Source: Lutraria lutraria
Taxonomy: Eukaryota > Mollusca > Bivalvia > Venerida > Mactridae
Direction: 5' to 3'
Length of the DNA stretch: 64,000 nucleotides
Assembly (NCBI GenBank): GCA_964023205.1
Contig: OZ026848.1
Location: forward strand, 31,111,912-31,175,911
Shown piece after piece: positions 46,590-59,075 of the stretch. The translations under genes and the position numbers were made by a program. The notes beneath the pieces were generated by a model, which was not told where the DNA came from, ran no database searches, and worked only from the letters and a program-made list of their open reading frames with translations. Position 1 is the stretch's first letter, and each line of letters begins with the position of its first letter.

Positions 46590-46780
46590 CAAGGAGATGC
46601 CAGGGTCGAGTGGTTGAAGTTTCAGACCGGTAATAACTTGTCGCTCATCGGGGCGAGTTTAAATCGGAAGGCCCAGAATTCTGGCGTCGTTTCCAACTAT
46701 AAAAGGATCGAAAATGTAGCCATATGGCCTTGACCGTCAGTGCGATTTGAAACACAGCAACAACAATATCATACAGCCAA
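46590..46780 (+). mobile_element. tRNA-derived SINE-like repeat
   Basis: Box A-like gggtcgagtggttgaag at 46600 and a decayed box B (ggcgagtttaaatcg) at 46651. The body runs through gatcgaaaatgtagcc and ends near gatttgaaacacagcaaca. The head resembles family I (4512), but the body differs. Confidence 0.55.
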
Positions 46781-48055
46781 AACAATCCGCGAACATCAAT
46801 GGTCGATTGGTTCTTATAAATAACCCTTCAATCACAGTGAGTTCGAAGTCCACTTGGTTCCAGAAAATTTCACTTGTGAGGAATCTGTCCAGCTAGCTTG
46901 TACAGAAGACCGATGTATTTACTCAGGTGAGTATACACATAGGATCACCCATCGCTCTTGCTGGAAAAGGTTACCAAATGACCCTGATTATTGGTGCAAC
47001 GTTAACGCTCAATGATGCAGTGATGAACATCTTTCATTCGTTTGAAGAAATTCTTACGTTTTGAATAAATGGATTAAAAACCTCATATATCTCTTATCTA
47101 AACAAAGTAGATCAAGTATGTACGAGTACATCATGTATGCGTTCTTTTTATGATACGTGTAACACTGTTCTCAAACTTTCTCTGGTCCATGATGGTCAAT
47201 CTATCATCAGTATCCGGATCTAGCAGTGACTTATAAACTACAAGTGTTTGTGTTCAAGAAAACAATGAAAGAAATATAGAGACAGAAATGAATATACCAA
47301 GTTGAATTTAGAAAAAAACACAAATCCTTTCGTAAATGTTCTGAAGTATTTGTTGTGATATAAACTGTGATAATAAATCATCCTCAGTGAGTGACTGTAT
47401 AACTTGTTTCCCTCTTTAAATCATGGTGCTTTTCTGTGATATAGTACAGTGAGATGGATCAACACTACTTGTTAAGTTTGAAATAGATTTATCTACATGG
47501 TAAGTAACAGTATATACTCACGAAATCACACAATAAATATACTGTATATTAGCACATGAACATGATACATCGATTTGAAGTTAGGATTCAATATTTTATG
47601 ACAGTCAATAATTTGTAAATAGCGGAATACGATGCATATGAATACAAATTATTTAAGAGACGAAATTAAATCATACCACGTGACCTACTGACAGTATATA
47701 GCCTGCATTTATCCGGTCACTACTTTATTAGGTCCAACATAATGTAGAAACATGTAATGGTACAACTTATGTCATTGAATAACATAATAAATTAGAGAGA
47801 GGACTGCAAGTGTTTCTTTCCAGCAACTTGTCTTATACGTACATGTATGTGATTGTATGTCACTTCTTTTATCTCAGGCGCGCTATATATTTTATTCTGA
47901 ACCTAAACACGTATTTCTAATAACTATAGTGTTGCTTTTTATGACACGTGTTTCGTTCCTCTGCACAATTTATCCGATTGAAAAACACAAAGGAGCAATG
48001 AAGTGGTTTTATACACGTTTAGATCTATGCGGGTAATCATTAGCCTAAATATCAA
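46781..48055. other. No feature recognised
   Basis: 1.3 kb AT-rich; nothing matched. Confidence 0.4.
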
Positions 48056-48384
48056 AGGCCTGTTCGTTTGGTCAAACGGAAGAGCTGCCTCTTCCGAACA
48101 GTTCAATTAGTCATCTTCTAATTTTAGAAGCTCTTCTATCTATTCCCCCGATGGTTAGAAGAGGTGGAAGAGATATAAGTTACGTGACCAAACAGCATGA
48201 CGACAATACCGTTTGAAAACATTGCTTTTATTTAATTTAAAACGATGTTCATTTTCTTCAAATAGTATGTCATTTACTATCAACGATGAAAAACGACAGT
48301 TCATAAAACCACCGATTGCATTCGATTGAGTTTCTCTTCTAAGCACTTCTAGCCGACGTATTCTCTTCTTACGAGACCGGCCTC
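48056..48384 (+). mobile_element. Inverted-ended element W, copy A
   Basis: Ends AGGCCTGTTCGTTTGGTC and (inverted) TGAGGCCGGTCTCG. Shares tggaagagatataagttacg, ccaaacagcatgacga and tctatctattccc with copy B at 53106-53465, which lies in the opposite orientation. No transposase; superfamily unknown. Confidence 0.75.
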
Positions 48385-50090
48385 ACGTGTAATATCGCCT
48401 ACACATGGTAACATTCCACCCAACTAAACCGGTTAGTACAGTGAAATACGGCAATTCCCCCTAAATTACCATTGTAGAATTTATAACATTTGCGTTTTTA
48501 ATCGGTTCAGTAATCAGTACATATCTCAGAAAGAAAGTCGATTCAAAGCGAGAACATACATTCTTAGTTTGTCAGTATGTAAAATTATTAATGCACGAAA
48601 AAAAGTTGTTTATATTCAATTAAGGGTAAACAACACGAAGCATACGATTATGCAAAATAAAGAAAAAAAACAGGGAAATACTGAGTTTACTTAAATTCCA
48701 TCTCGTGTTACATGATATTTACTTTAAAACATTCTATATTGTTTCCTTATATCGATTTGGGCAGAAATATGAGTTCAGTATTGTAATTTGAGTGTGTCGC
48801 ATTTGATGGCATTCAACATCGACACCAAACAACAAATCATGCATATTAATCATCGTCCTACGAGTGTTGTCTATATGTCCGGCTCACTAAATCCAGCACA
48901 ATGTGATTTTATCACATATCGGTTTAGCATTTTCACTTTCAAAACAAAATAGATTGGTACTTGTATTCTATTGGTTGTTTTGCCATTAGATCCGCAATAA
49001 AACGCTTTACAAACAATTTAATTCCAAGGTTAACACAACATCAGTATAGAATGGAAACATGTTTGTTTCAGTCTTTACATTGTATCAAACACATTTGCAT
49101 CCACTATCTCACACACGATCTTGTCATTATAAATGTATAAAGAAATGTACACATATTTTATTCTACGATAAATCACGGTTGGTTGTTCCATTTAACCCAT
49201 CCGTTTGTATCAAAGCAATTCTAATGTTTTTAAACGTTTTTAATAACGTATGGACAGTTTTATGACTGAAAAAAGTACGCGTGCACAGTCGACATTATTT
49301 CTTAAACGTGAAGTGGACACAAGTCTATGCGATCATGGTTACGAATAAATTGTTTGAACATGCAGAAGCTAAAAAATATTTCTTGGAATATGTCCATGGA
49401 ATGTTGGATTAACATTTGAATATTATTTCTAGTGGATAACAAACATGTGTATTGTCAATGATTATGACACACTGCCTACTACATGTATATTGCATTACAA
49501 TCCGCCACACAATAGGATATACAAAATGTATGATGTGATATTGTTACGTTTGTGTTCTACTAATCATAACTTTGGAAATCAGTATACATGTAAATGAACA
49601 TGAAAATGGAGCAACTTGGTGTTACATTCTTGTCCTCATTCTATCTACACGAATATATCATAGTGAAAAATAAACATACACATATAGTTTGTACCACCCA
49701 AAGAATTAAGAGATGTCAGAAGACACTGTGTACTCCACATTTTCGATGTTGGATATCGAAAGGGGGAGTTACTGAGGAATCAAGAACTTACAGAGGGTTC
49801 AAATCCTAGCAGAATGTAAAAATGTTCTATAATTATTTATATAATATTGTTAAGATGTATTTTCGTTATTGACATATGTGAGAAATCATGATAAACCGAT
49901 CTAAAAGTTAAACAGACAAAAACGCAAATACTATACCTTACTACCTTGATGTATGACTGCCTGCTAAAGTAGCCATAACATTCAAAAGTAAACACCAATG
50001 AGTACAACAAAAATGAAATAAGATAAAACTTATTTATGTTATCAAAATTCACGAATGCGTTTAACGTATCTGGCTTGGTTTAAATCGATA
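48385..50090. other. No gene recognised
   Basis: 1.7 kb AT-rich. A box B-like gggttcaaatcctag near 49795 stands alone without box A, so no tRNA or SINE is called. Confidence 0.4.
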
Positions 50091-50121
50091 AAATAACGTA
50101 AAATGATATTTTACGTTATTT
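50091..50121. repeat. Perfect 14-bp hairpin
   Basis: aaataacgtaaaat, 3-nt loop, attttacgttattt. Similar ATTTTACGTAAAAT palindromes occur at about 39580. No function assigned. Confidence 0.8.
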
Positions 50122-51094
50122 ACAAAGATTAAATAAATATATTACTTATAATACAAAGCAACAAAAAATTCTAACCGAACGCTCAAAAATGGTGTTTAAT
50201 AGCGATAAATACTGCACCCCTAAATCGACTTTTCCTTAACAGCGTTAAACATCTCTAACGTATTGTGCATTGTATGGGTACGATATGATACAATTAATTC
50301 ATTAATGACAAAAAATTGTTATAAAACCTCTTACTAGACTTCAAACCTGGGCGTGGTTCCAATTATTGAACCGTAAACATTAGCGATTTTGATTGGCTAT
50401 CAAAATTGAATGGGGTGCATCAAATTCGTTGATTTTATGAGACGATAATGATCCGACACTTTAATTGTTAATTGCTCAGCTTAAAAAAACACAGTGTCAT
50501 TTTCGAATTAACATTGCCGTCTTATTTGATGACGGATTTCAAAGCGACTTTCGGTATTTTGTAGCGGAAATGTTTAGCCTCAGAATGTTGATACTTGTTT
50601 TTATTTTCTATCTATGGCGTATTACGTAATAAACAGCGGGGTTTGACTACGGAATTTCTTTAAAGTCAAGTATCAAGGTTTGTGGAACGGTATTTTCACT
50701 TTCTCTTTACAAGTGCTAAGAAAGAAAGTCCCGATGTATTCTCCATCTTAAATGAGTATATAGCAACTTAGCAAGAAATATTTTTTGTAGCGCCGAACAT
50801 TGATGTCTCTGAGGGAATTTTAATTACCTCTACCAGAATTCAAATCACAAGTAATAGTACCATTGAACTGATATAAAGGGTAACTAATAGTAGATCCACA
50901 TACTGCCTGTTTAATTAGATCGTAATTCTATATATTGAAGTAACTTCTCTAGAACTTCTTTATCTATATGGTACAAAAGTATCCCTCGTTTATTTAATGC
51001 ACAGAAGTTACACACTACAGATACTGAACAGATCAACAGTTGTACTAAATTGTCTCTGCGTCCTTGGTTGCTTGACACGAAGTAAACATTGTCT
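50122..51094. other. No feature recognised
   Basis: AT-rich; nothing matched. Confidence 0.4.
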
Positions 51095-51280
51095 TTGATA
51101 CAATGGATAAAGTCATGCATGCGGAAATTCTTGGTTCCTGAAATACAAAAGCTTGACAGATCTTAACGATTTGTGATTATAGATCGTCAGTTGATTTGTT
51201 TGTAATCTTCAAGTTTTTCTTCGATAAATTAGTTTGCCAGATTGTATTATTACCAAAGCTTCGGTAACATTGTCAATCTG
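51095..51280 (+). repeat. Dispersed repeat Z copy
   Basis: gataaagtcatgcatgcgg, aattcttggttcctg, cttgacagatctt, atagatcgtcagttgatttg, tgccagattgtattattac, gcttcggtaacattg: nearly full-length and close to the 42460 copy. Confidence 0.7.
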
Positions 51281-51712
51281 TGCCAGTTTATTGCATAAAC
51301 GAAGTAAGACGGAAGTTGTAACATGTATTACCAGTAAATAAAGCTTGAAACAAATAAATAACCAGTAGTTTAATATTCTAGCTATTACAACTTTAGCATC
51401 TTAACTAACTAGTTTAGCAAGTATAGATGGTTGCACAATAAAAGAAAACGACTTAGTAAACTTGAAGAATGCGAAAAAGATGTAAAAATTGTAAAACATG
51501 GATCGTGTCATTAAACTCTGTATAAGACAAAGGATGTGAACCAGGCATGAACATCTGAGGATACGAATATATTGAAAATGGATAACTATCAAGTTTGTCT
51601 TTTGGCAGAGAAAATGAAGAGATGGTGAGTAGTACAACAATAGTGGAATGAAGGTGTGAAATATGAGAATAGAGAGAACATGTATGGAGAGATTACGTAT
51701 TGTTTTGCATTA
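51281..51712. other. No gene recognised
   Basis: An unsupported 79-codon minus ORF (51401-51640) lies just downstream, in minus sense, of the LINE remnant and could be its 3' continuation, but I see no motif in it. Confidence 0.35.
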
Positions 51713-51880
51713 CTAATTGCTTGATAAAAAGCTTGATTTGTTAATGTTGAGTAGTATTAATTCTGTCTTTGTCCAGAGGGTATTTTCAGGTTTAATGTTT
51801 TTGACCCAGCTTTTCAGATGTTCCCAAAATATAGAAACAAACTGGCAATTGTAAAATAGATGACTAAAGTTTTGATTCTT
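51713..51880 (-). pseudogene. LINE C-terminal domain remnant
   Basis: On the minus strand one open stretch reads NFSHLFYNCQFVSIFWEHLK followed by SWVKN ... LWTKTELILLN and a stop. HLF..C..v..FW..l..W is the conserved segment after the reverse transcriptase in several non-LTR retrotransposon groups. The usual paired cysteines just upstream are not visible and stops precede it. A short dead piece, unrelated in position and strand to the 22857 remnant. Confidence 0.65.
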
Positions 51881-53105
51881 GTTTACAAGAAGTGCATTAA
51901 TGATCCTTTTTTAAATCCCACTTTAGTCATTTGAACCAAAGATCCTATGATTTATCATATATATGTTGTGAGAGATTCGATACTTATATAAATGTTTATT
52001 GAAAGAAAAAATGATACTTGACTGTAAAAACTTGGACTGAACAAACAGGACTTGTGGGAAAAGCATAGTTCTATACAATAAACAGGCACCATATACAATG
52101 CAGCTTTAAGCATTAGTTGACATAAAATCATATATGTGTATTTACTAGGGAAATAAATGTCTGATATTACTTCTGTATATTGTGGAATTGTGTACCATAG
52201 ACAAATATGATTTATATAAAGAACATTTCGTGTCAGCCCGTCTTGTCATTTATCATATCTGTTCACTACAAACAAGTCAAACCAGAAAAACGGAATAAAG
52301 TATATGGTGAATCAATACACGAAGGTACATAATTTCACATACAAAAAAAACAACAACATTGTATCATGGTGTACTACTGTATATCAATAATTATTAAGGA
52401 TCACAATGGAATCTTGCTGAAGTCGAATTCTTCAATTATTTAAGTCTGGAGACACTAAACTGGAATTTATTTCTAAATAGAATTAAATCGAAGCTGATAT
52501 AAAATAAGTGGCATCATCATTATCTTCTAACCATTTCGTGTTCTTGTTATTGGCAACAGGGATACAACCATAATTTACATATAAGATTAATTTAACATCG
52601 AGAAATGAGAACATACCGATTTTCTTAATGATAGATTTTTCTAAATCTGATCAGAGCCAGTTACAAATTGTTTCTTTAATTACCTGATGCTCTATTTGTG
52701 GAACAGATGGTTGGTACAGAACAGTATTTTAATTATCTGTCATTATAACCTAGACTGATTATGTACTCAATTACAAATTAGAAAGTATCATTGAATTAAT
52801 TGGAATGGGTTGAAAACTAGACATAGAATTCCGTTGGGACAACGATTGATGTGATTGGATTCAACCAGAATAGTCGTCTCTTATCTTTAGTTACAGTTTA
52901 ATGTCCACAATTCACATATATAGGAAACTTACTGATTTCATTTGTGTATTTTTAATGCACTAAATTGCTAATAAAGCTTTATAAATGTACTTTGAATCTA
53001 CTTCAAACGGAATCCGTTTTATTTATCATGATAATTGTCTACACTTATTTCAGTGTTTAATGTTTATGCATTTTCATAGTGTTTTATAGGTATTAGAAAT
53101 ATCCA
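51881..53105. other. No gene recognised
   Basis: AT-rich; could hold more of the LINE remnant on the minus strand but no motif is readable. Confidence 0.35.
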
Positions 53106-53465
53106 GAGGCCAGTTCGATTGGACTTTCGTAAGAAGATAATACGCCGGCAAGAAGAGATTGAAAGAGAAACCTAAGCGAACCCAATCGCAGCCATGATTT
53201 CAAGAATTCAAAATGGTTACCGTTGATAGTAAAATGACATGCTTTTTGAAGTAAATGAACAGCGTTTTAGATTAAATAGAAGAAACAATTTCAAACGTTA
53301 TTGCCATGCTGTTTGGTCGCGTAACTAATATCTCTTCCAGCTCTTGTAACCATCGGGCGGAATAGATAGAAGAGCTTCTAAGATTAGAAGACGACCAATC
53401 GAACAGTTCTGAAGAGCTCTGCCTCTTCCGGCAGCTGTTCCATTTGACCAATCAAACCGACCTCA
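53106..53465 (-). mobile_element. Inverted-ended element W, copy B
   Basis: Starts gaggccagttcgattgg and ends ccaatcaaaccgacctca, inverted ends of about 17 bp, better preserved than in copy A (48056). The interior is the inverse complement of copy A. The two copies, 5 kb apart in opposite orientation, could pair. Confidence 0.75.
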
Positions 53466-54509
53466 TGGTTCAGAATATCCATAAGCAGTGAAGCAAGTCA
53501 CAAGACTCCATAAAAATGTTTTATTAATCATCATTTTAATAACTACACTGTGTTTCAATATAAAACCAAAACATGATTACGTTCTGTATTTTAATCTGAT
53601 ATAATCTAACCAGATGATGGACGAGAATGACTTCTACATTCATTAAATATTATACGGAAACATTCATTAATGTCATCGTGTGTTTCTATCAAAATGATAT
53701 TTATGATATTGAAGTGGTTGACAACAGCAATGCTAATGTTCCATATACATTGCATTTAGATCGGTACCAAAATGTCTCACAGACTCTTCCCTAGTAAATG
53801 ATTCATGCGATCATTATAAAAAACAATATTTGAGTATCATTCTGTTAATTGAAAGGATGGTAACGACACACAAGGGACTTTGCTAGGCGTTAACCATCCT
53901 CTTCTAACGATACAATATGGAATACTTCAGAGAAAATAGTGTTAATTGGTTTGATTCAAAATTGGATTTCTCGCGGTATCGTAATTTAGTCATGTTCATT
54001 ACATCAAAGATATGTGAGTTTATTGCAAGCACATGTGTACCTCTTTATAAAAATTATCATTTGGTAGATGGTAGACTATGATCGTGCATTGTTTGCTTTT
54101 TAAAGTTAAATAATGATCATGATGATAGTAATTCCTATGACAACGAATCTCAAAAGAAAGATGAATGCCTTGATAAGAAGCCTGGCACCGAAGTGATACT
54201 TAGATCGCCAGTCTTTTACATGTTAATCCATGATGTGATAATTTCATTCAGAAAACAAATACACATTAAGTTAAAACCACTCGACCTACTCGTCCAAACT
54301 GAGTAATAGCGAAACTTATCTTGTTATGGCGTATACACTTAAAACTTTGATCCAAGTTATATGCGGTAATAATTTGAATATAAATTTACTCGAAACACAA
54401 TTAGATTAACTTCATGAAACGTTGGATTTGTTTAGGATCCTTACTAAATCATTCATTTTAATTATTCGAATACATGTGTTACCATTATTGACTGTACTAG
54501 ACACAGTAT
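53466..54509. other. No feature recognised
   Basis: AT-rich; nothing matched. Confidence 0.4.
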
Positions 54510-55061
54510 ATGAAGAAATCCATCAGCGGAACATCACATAACGAAGGTAAAGAGAAACGAAGGGTAAACTTTCAAGCTGATACCAGAAAAGATGTCGAAT
54601 ATGAATTGAAGGAAATTGAAGGGAGTCCATGTAATTTGAGTCCACGCACTCCAAACCTAATTGGTGCTGTTATAACACGCACTCCAAACCTAATTGGTGC
54701 TGTTATAACACGCACTCCAAACCTAATTGGTGCTGTTATAACACGCACTTCAAACCTAATTGGTGCTGTTATAACACGCACTCCAAACCTTATTGGTGCT
54801 GTTATAACACGCACTCCAAACCTAATTGGTGCTGTTATAACACGCACTCCAAACCTAATTGGTGCTGTTATAACACGCACTCCAAACCTAATTGGTGCTG
54901 TTATAACACGCACTCCAAACCTAATTGGTGCTGTTATAACACGCACTCCAAACCTAATTGGTGCTGTTATAACACGCACGCCAAACCTTATTAACGCTGT
55001 TATTATGAAGTGTATACAAGTCTCAAGACTCAAGTTCTCCTTAAACAGCTATACCTTATAA
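54510..55061 (+). other. 183-codon ORF containing an 11-residue repeat array
   Basis: The ORF starts with a charged, Lys/Glu-rich stretch of about 46 residues (MKKSISGTSHNEGKEKRR, then VNFQADTRKD). Eleven copies of TPNLIGAVITR follow, with one P-to-S and one divergent last unit. A short tail then leads to a stop. An in-frame TAG at 54498 excludes an upstream extension. The array is equally open on the minus strand (153 codons), so openness is no proof of coding. I do not recognise the N-terminal part. Most likely a minisatellite beside a chance or relic ORF; a small real exon is not excluded. Confidence 0.3.
54644..55005 (+). repeat. 33-bp minisatellite, 11 units
   Basis: Unit acgcactccaaacctaattgg then tgctgttataac, almost identical throughout (a T/A at one site, one C-to-T). 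The last unit is diverged. The homogeneity points to recent expansion. Confidence 0.95.
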
Positions 55062-56749
55062 AAATTATATAAACTGTGTGATGAATGCTGATCATTTGAA
55101 TACTCCACCTTGGCATAAATAAGCTGGAAATCTAATTAACAATACTTGTATTGTTGTTTAATGTTTGATTTCATCATGCATGGTCAAAGGTTTGCAATAA
55201 TTAACTTTTCATAATGTTCTTACTAATATAAGTCAAAATATCCGCATACCTAATGTCTTATCCAGCAACATTTTACGTCAAAACGGACATGCAAACGTGT
55301 CCACACACCATACAATACCATAAATACTAAGATAATGTAGAATCTCTCCATACTAGAACGGAGTACATTAACAAAGCGGACAAACCCAGACCAATGGTCT
55401 AAACAGACTTCTTAGCAATATCTTTCAGCATTTATTGCATTGATCTGTGTTTTATTACAAGCTTAGAAGTTTTCAATATTCAGCACAAGCTGGAAGATTA
55501 GACAATAAAATAAAGGAGAGTGTTGCTACAGTCATAAACATCAAAATCATTGTTCTGCAGAGTAAGGTAGAATAATACAATGAATGAGACAACATGAGAC
55601 CCGGAACATCAAACCAACACAAGAAAAAGACAAACAAGTAACTCATTTTAAAACAAAACGATGAAATAGCGTTTGTAAAGTAGTTATTTCATACATGATT
55701 TAGTCAGTAAACATGGCGTATTTATAATATGAATTAATTTATATCATCAGTCGCTAACAGCATTACTCGTCCGAGTCAAATTTGATTCTGGCATTTTAAG
55801 CTTAGAACAAAATAGTTTATGTAAAAGGACTAAGAGGGGGAAAATCGGAAAGCCATAAATTGGTTGGTTTCCTAATTGAAAAAAACACAATTCAAAATTA
55901 ATGACCAGATTAGAATTTTGGAATTGAGCCCGTGTGTATTGACACGAGTTTCGTAATAAGTCTAAACTAAGATAGCGAAGAAGAGTTTGTTACAGCTTCT
56001 GAGAAATTCACAAACTTTTTGTTGGTATGTGGATTAACATGGAAAAGATATATGGTGGATGACAAGTATATCTGGAGATTTTTCCTATCTATAGAAAATG
56101 GTTTGATTTTAATAATTTAGTTTTGTTTTAAATGTAATAATTTTCCAGAGAAATTATCTAACCTCATTACATAGTCAGTTCCTAAAGTGCTTCATTCCAA
56201 CTATTTTAATGCAGGTTTTTTATGTAAATTATTGAAAAGTAACTGTAGGAGTAATCAGATTAAACTAATTTTTCTTAGTAATTGAGAAAATTGGTGACGC
56301 GCTATATGGTAAAATTGATTGGGCTAAAGAAAGTAAGACAATGATCAGCGTATAACATAAAGATGTGCATCTACTTCATTGTATCGTTATTTTTATAAAT
56401 GTGTACATATTGTAAGGTATAGCGCGATTTTATCAAACTGTCAAAGCTGCTGATTGCATTAATGTTTAGCTTCGGTGAGGTTCGATTACGTTCGTAAGTT
56501 ATACGATAATTTTCGTTTTACCGTTATATAAACACGTTGATTGGAACATTCCATAATGCTAAAATAAATGAAAACTATCGACTGTGGAACGAAGCTAAAA
56601 ATAATCGCATCCAGCAACAGTGTAATTATTCAGCTTTGACAGCTTAATAAAATCGCACTATATCATAAAGCCTCTTCGGAAGGTCCGTCCATCCGTAACC
56701 AGACCTTGTCCGACTAATAAAATAAAATTGAGAAATATTTAAAAAATTT
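55062..56749. other. No feature recognised
   Basis: 1.7 kb AT-rich; nothing matched. Confidence 0.4.
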
Positions 56750-57010
56750 AGCTTACCGAACCTCGGATGTGGTAGGGAGGTCGGTCACCACATGATGGTG
56801 ACCCCTATTGATTTTTAGGTCAAATGTCAAGGTCAAAGTGATTTTCAACATAAAAACTTATCTGCCAATAACTGGAGATAGATTTGGCCTACAGTCCTCA
56901 GATCAGGTAACAAAGGGCAACAATGATAGACATTTTTGTCATCAAGGTCAATTATTCTAAGTGTAAATATTTTTTTCCAGTCGGCCTTGACATCATTGTG
57001 TGATAAACAC
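56750..57010 (+). repeat. Fragment of a mollusc-type segmented repeat
   Basis: tggtagggaggtcggtcacc, gtgacccctattgatttttagg, tcaaggtcaaagtg and tttgg(c)ctacagtcc are phrases of the same style as the 58110 repeat (gaccttgacctt-rich). Only about one unit; boundaries uncertain. Confidence 0.5.
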
Positions 57011-57522
57011 ATGTATATATGTGTAATGTGTAGGCCTACATAGTTTGACTTGACTTGACTTGACATTCTATCATTGTTGAAGAGTGCATACATCAGTCAC
57101 TTATTTCATTGTTTCAAACAAAACCTGGTTTTGAAAATTTATATCAGATGTAATTTATTTAATTTGCTGGAGATTGTTTGAATTATTCAAAGAGGAAGTA
57201 AAATGGTTAGTCCAATTAAGCACGTAAAAGTCCATGAAATCCTCCAACCAATTAAATACTACCTAGGTCTAATTGTTCCACATTGATTAACAAAAAGACA
57301 GTAAGACACATAATGAATGAAATAGAATGTCTAATGAAGATTCTAAACACACCAACATGAATCACAAGTTTGATCCAGGAAGTCATGTTGAAATAGCAAA
57401 CAATACAATCAGAAGGTAAAGTTTCCTATTGGTTAAAATAGCATGCAGATCACGAATTTACACGCATTAGAGGTAACACGAAAGATAAGTAAAACTAAAT
57501 TAAACCGAATCAATGATTAAAA
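57011..57522. other. No feature recognised
   Basis: A (tgact)n-like run (tgacttgacttgacttgaca) lies near 57047. Otherwise nothing seen. Confidence 0.4.
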
Positions 57523-57764
57523 AGATTTTTTGTTTGTTGGGCTTTTACGCCCCTCTTCAACAGTCAGTCATATGAGAGTGGCAGTGCAGCTAACCGACGT
57601 TCCTGTGATGAACCAGTACTAGACTCCCATCCTCTGTTAGCAACTGCCTACTTTCTCACATAAAGAGACATGGACAGTAGCTGAACTCGAACCCACGACC
57701 CTCTATCAGCGAGAGGCACAGTGATTTGAAGTGACCTTCAACACTCTCCCACAGAGGCGGGTCT
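57523..57764 (-). mobile_element. tRNA-derived SINE, family I, second copy
   Basis: On the minus strand the head (57764 leftwards) has gtgggagagtgttgaagg, then box B gtgggttcgagttc. The body follows with tatgtgagaaagtaggcag, gactgttgaagaggggcgt and aaaagccc, and ends aacaaacaaa. Blocks, spacing and tail match 4512-4747. Confidence 0.85.
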
Positions 57765-58109
57765 ATTAGAAAGAGTGAACCTTCAAAACGGTCAAAATTA
57801 AAATGTAGGTGATTATTTATTTGTAAGTCGAAACAAACGTCTCAACATAAATAATAAAAAAATCTAAAAAGGATCACTTGCGATATTGATAGAAGTAATT
57901 CTATCATAATCTTAATATGCACTTAATTGTGTTACTGTTGATAAGATTTGATTTAAATTTGTTCAGTCAAGCATCATCTACCTATACAAAAACTGAAATT
58001 AGAGCTAGTCACAGGAGTGACGAATATCCCCACACGCTGCTTTGACACAGAATGTTTAAAATCTGAGGTACAAAGGTTTTTCAGCAATGCTATTGGCTAT
58101 CACTTAAAG
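57765..58109. other. No feature recognised
   Basis: AT-rich spacer. Confidence 0.4.
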
Positions 58110-58875
58110 ATGCAAACTTGATTTCTTTCGAGAAGCAGTTTTACGCATTACACACCGAACTCCACCAAAAGATAACCATGTTACTAACCAGACACAAAAA
58201 TATTCCAAATTCCTTACATATAATCATCAAGTGTGAATTTGACCTAGGAGGTAGAGACATGGATTTTACGCTTGACACATCGGCACATAGTAGTAAACAT
58301 TTCTGCCAAGTATTTCTAAATCCACTCATTGATGATAAAGTTACTAAGTAGACACGAAGAAGTACTGATTTTTTACCAATAATTAAGTGTGACTTCGCCT
58401 TGGAGGTACGGAATTGTCTTTCACATCGCCAAATAGTGGTGAACATTTCTGCAAAATATTTCAGAAAGCAGAAAATAAAAAAGTACTGATTTTTTATCTT
58501 TAACCGCTAATTGTGACCTTGACCTTGGAGGTACGGACATGGTCCTTTTGAAAGACACAACGCCACATATTGTTAAACATCTTTACCAAATATTTCAGAA
58601 ATCCACCCATAGAACACTAAGTTACTGAGCAGAAACGAAAGAAAGTACGGATTTTTTTTACTTTTAACCTCTAAATGTGACCTTGACATTAAAAGTGTGG
58701 AGCTGAATCTTGCACATGAGACATTGCCACATATAAAAGAACATTTCAGCCATATATTTTTAAAATCCATCAATGGACAACATATAGTTGTACATCAGGA
58801 CGGACGGACGCACACAAGCAGATAGACAAGGAGACTCAAGTATACCCCCAAAAATTTCGTTTGTGGGAGTATAAT
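58110..58875 (+). repeat. Mollusc-type segmented repeat with 4 internal units
   Basis: Four diverged units of about 160 bp, each with gtgacct(t)gacct(t)gga(g)gta, ggacatgg, gacac(a/t)(t/c)cgccacat, gaacatttc(t/a)gcca and atccac(c/t)(c/a)at. Each runs on to a ctaagtta-type junction. The block ends with ggacggacggacgcacac and agcagatagacaaggag. Non-coding; the 77- and 101-codon ORFs inside are incidental. This tail phrase is common in bivalve genomes. Confidence 0.8.
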
Positions 58876-59075
58876 GATGTCCACTGAATCATACCTGTAT
58901 GTTATATACTTGTAAATATGGACTATTCAAGCATTGAGTAAGCGGTCCTTTTCAAATTTTGGATATGTCTATCGAGTAAATAACAAGGCATCTTACACAT
59001 TTCAAAATTTATTGTATATTAATTTACGTTTGTATAAATACTATTTTTTTAATAAAACTTACCTAAAATATAGTT

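Noticed and set aside
50091..50121. Hairpin as a transcription terminator or microRNA
   Set aside because: 14-bp AT-rich stem with a 3-nt loop is too short for a pre-miRNA, and intrinsic terminators do not apply to this genome.
58118..58446. 77- and 101-codon ORFs on opposite strands
   Set aside because: Both lie in the segmented non-coding repeat and neither matches a known family.
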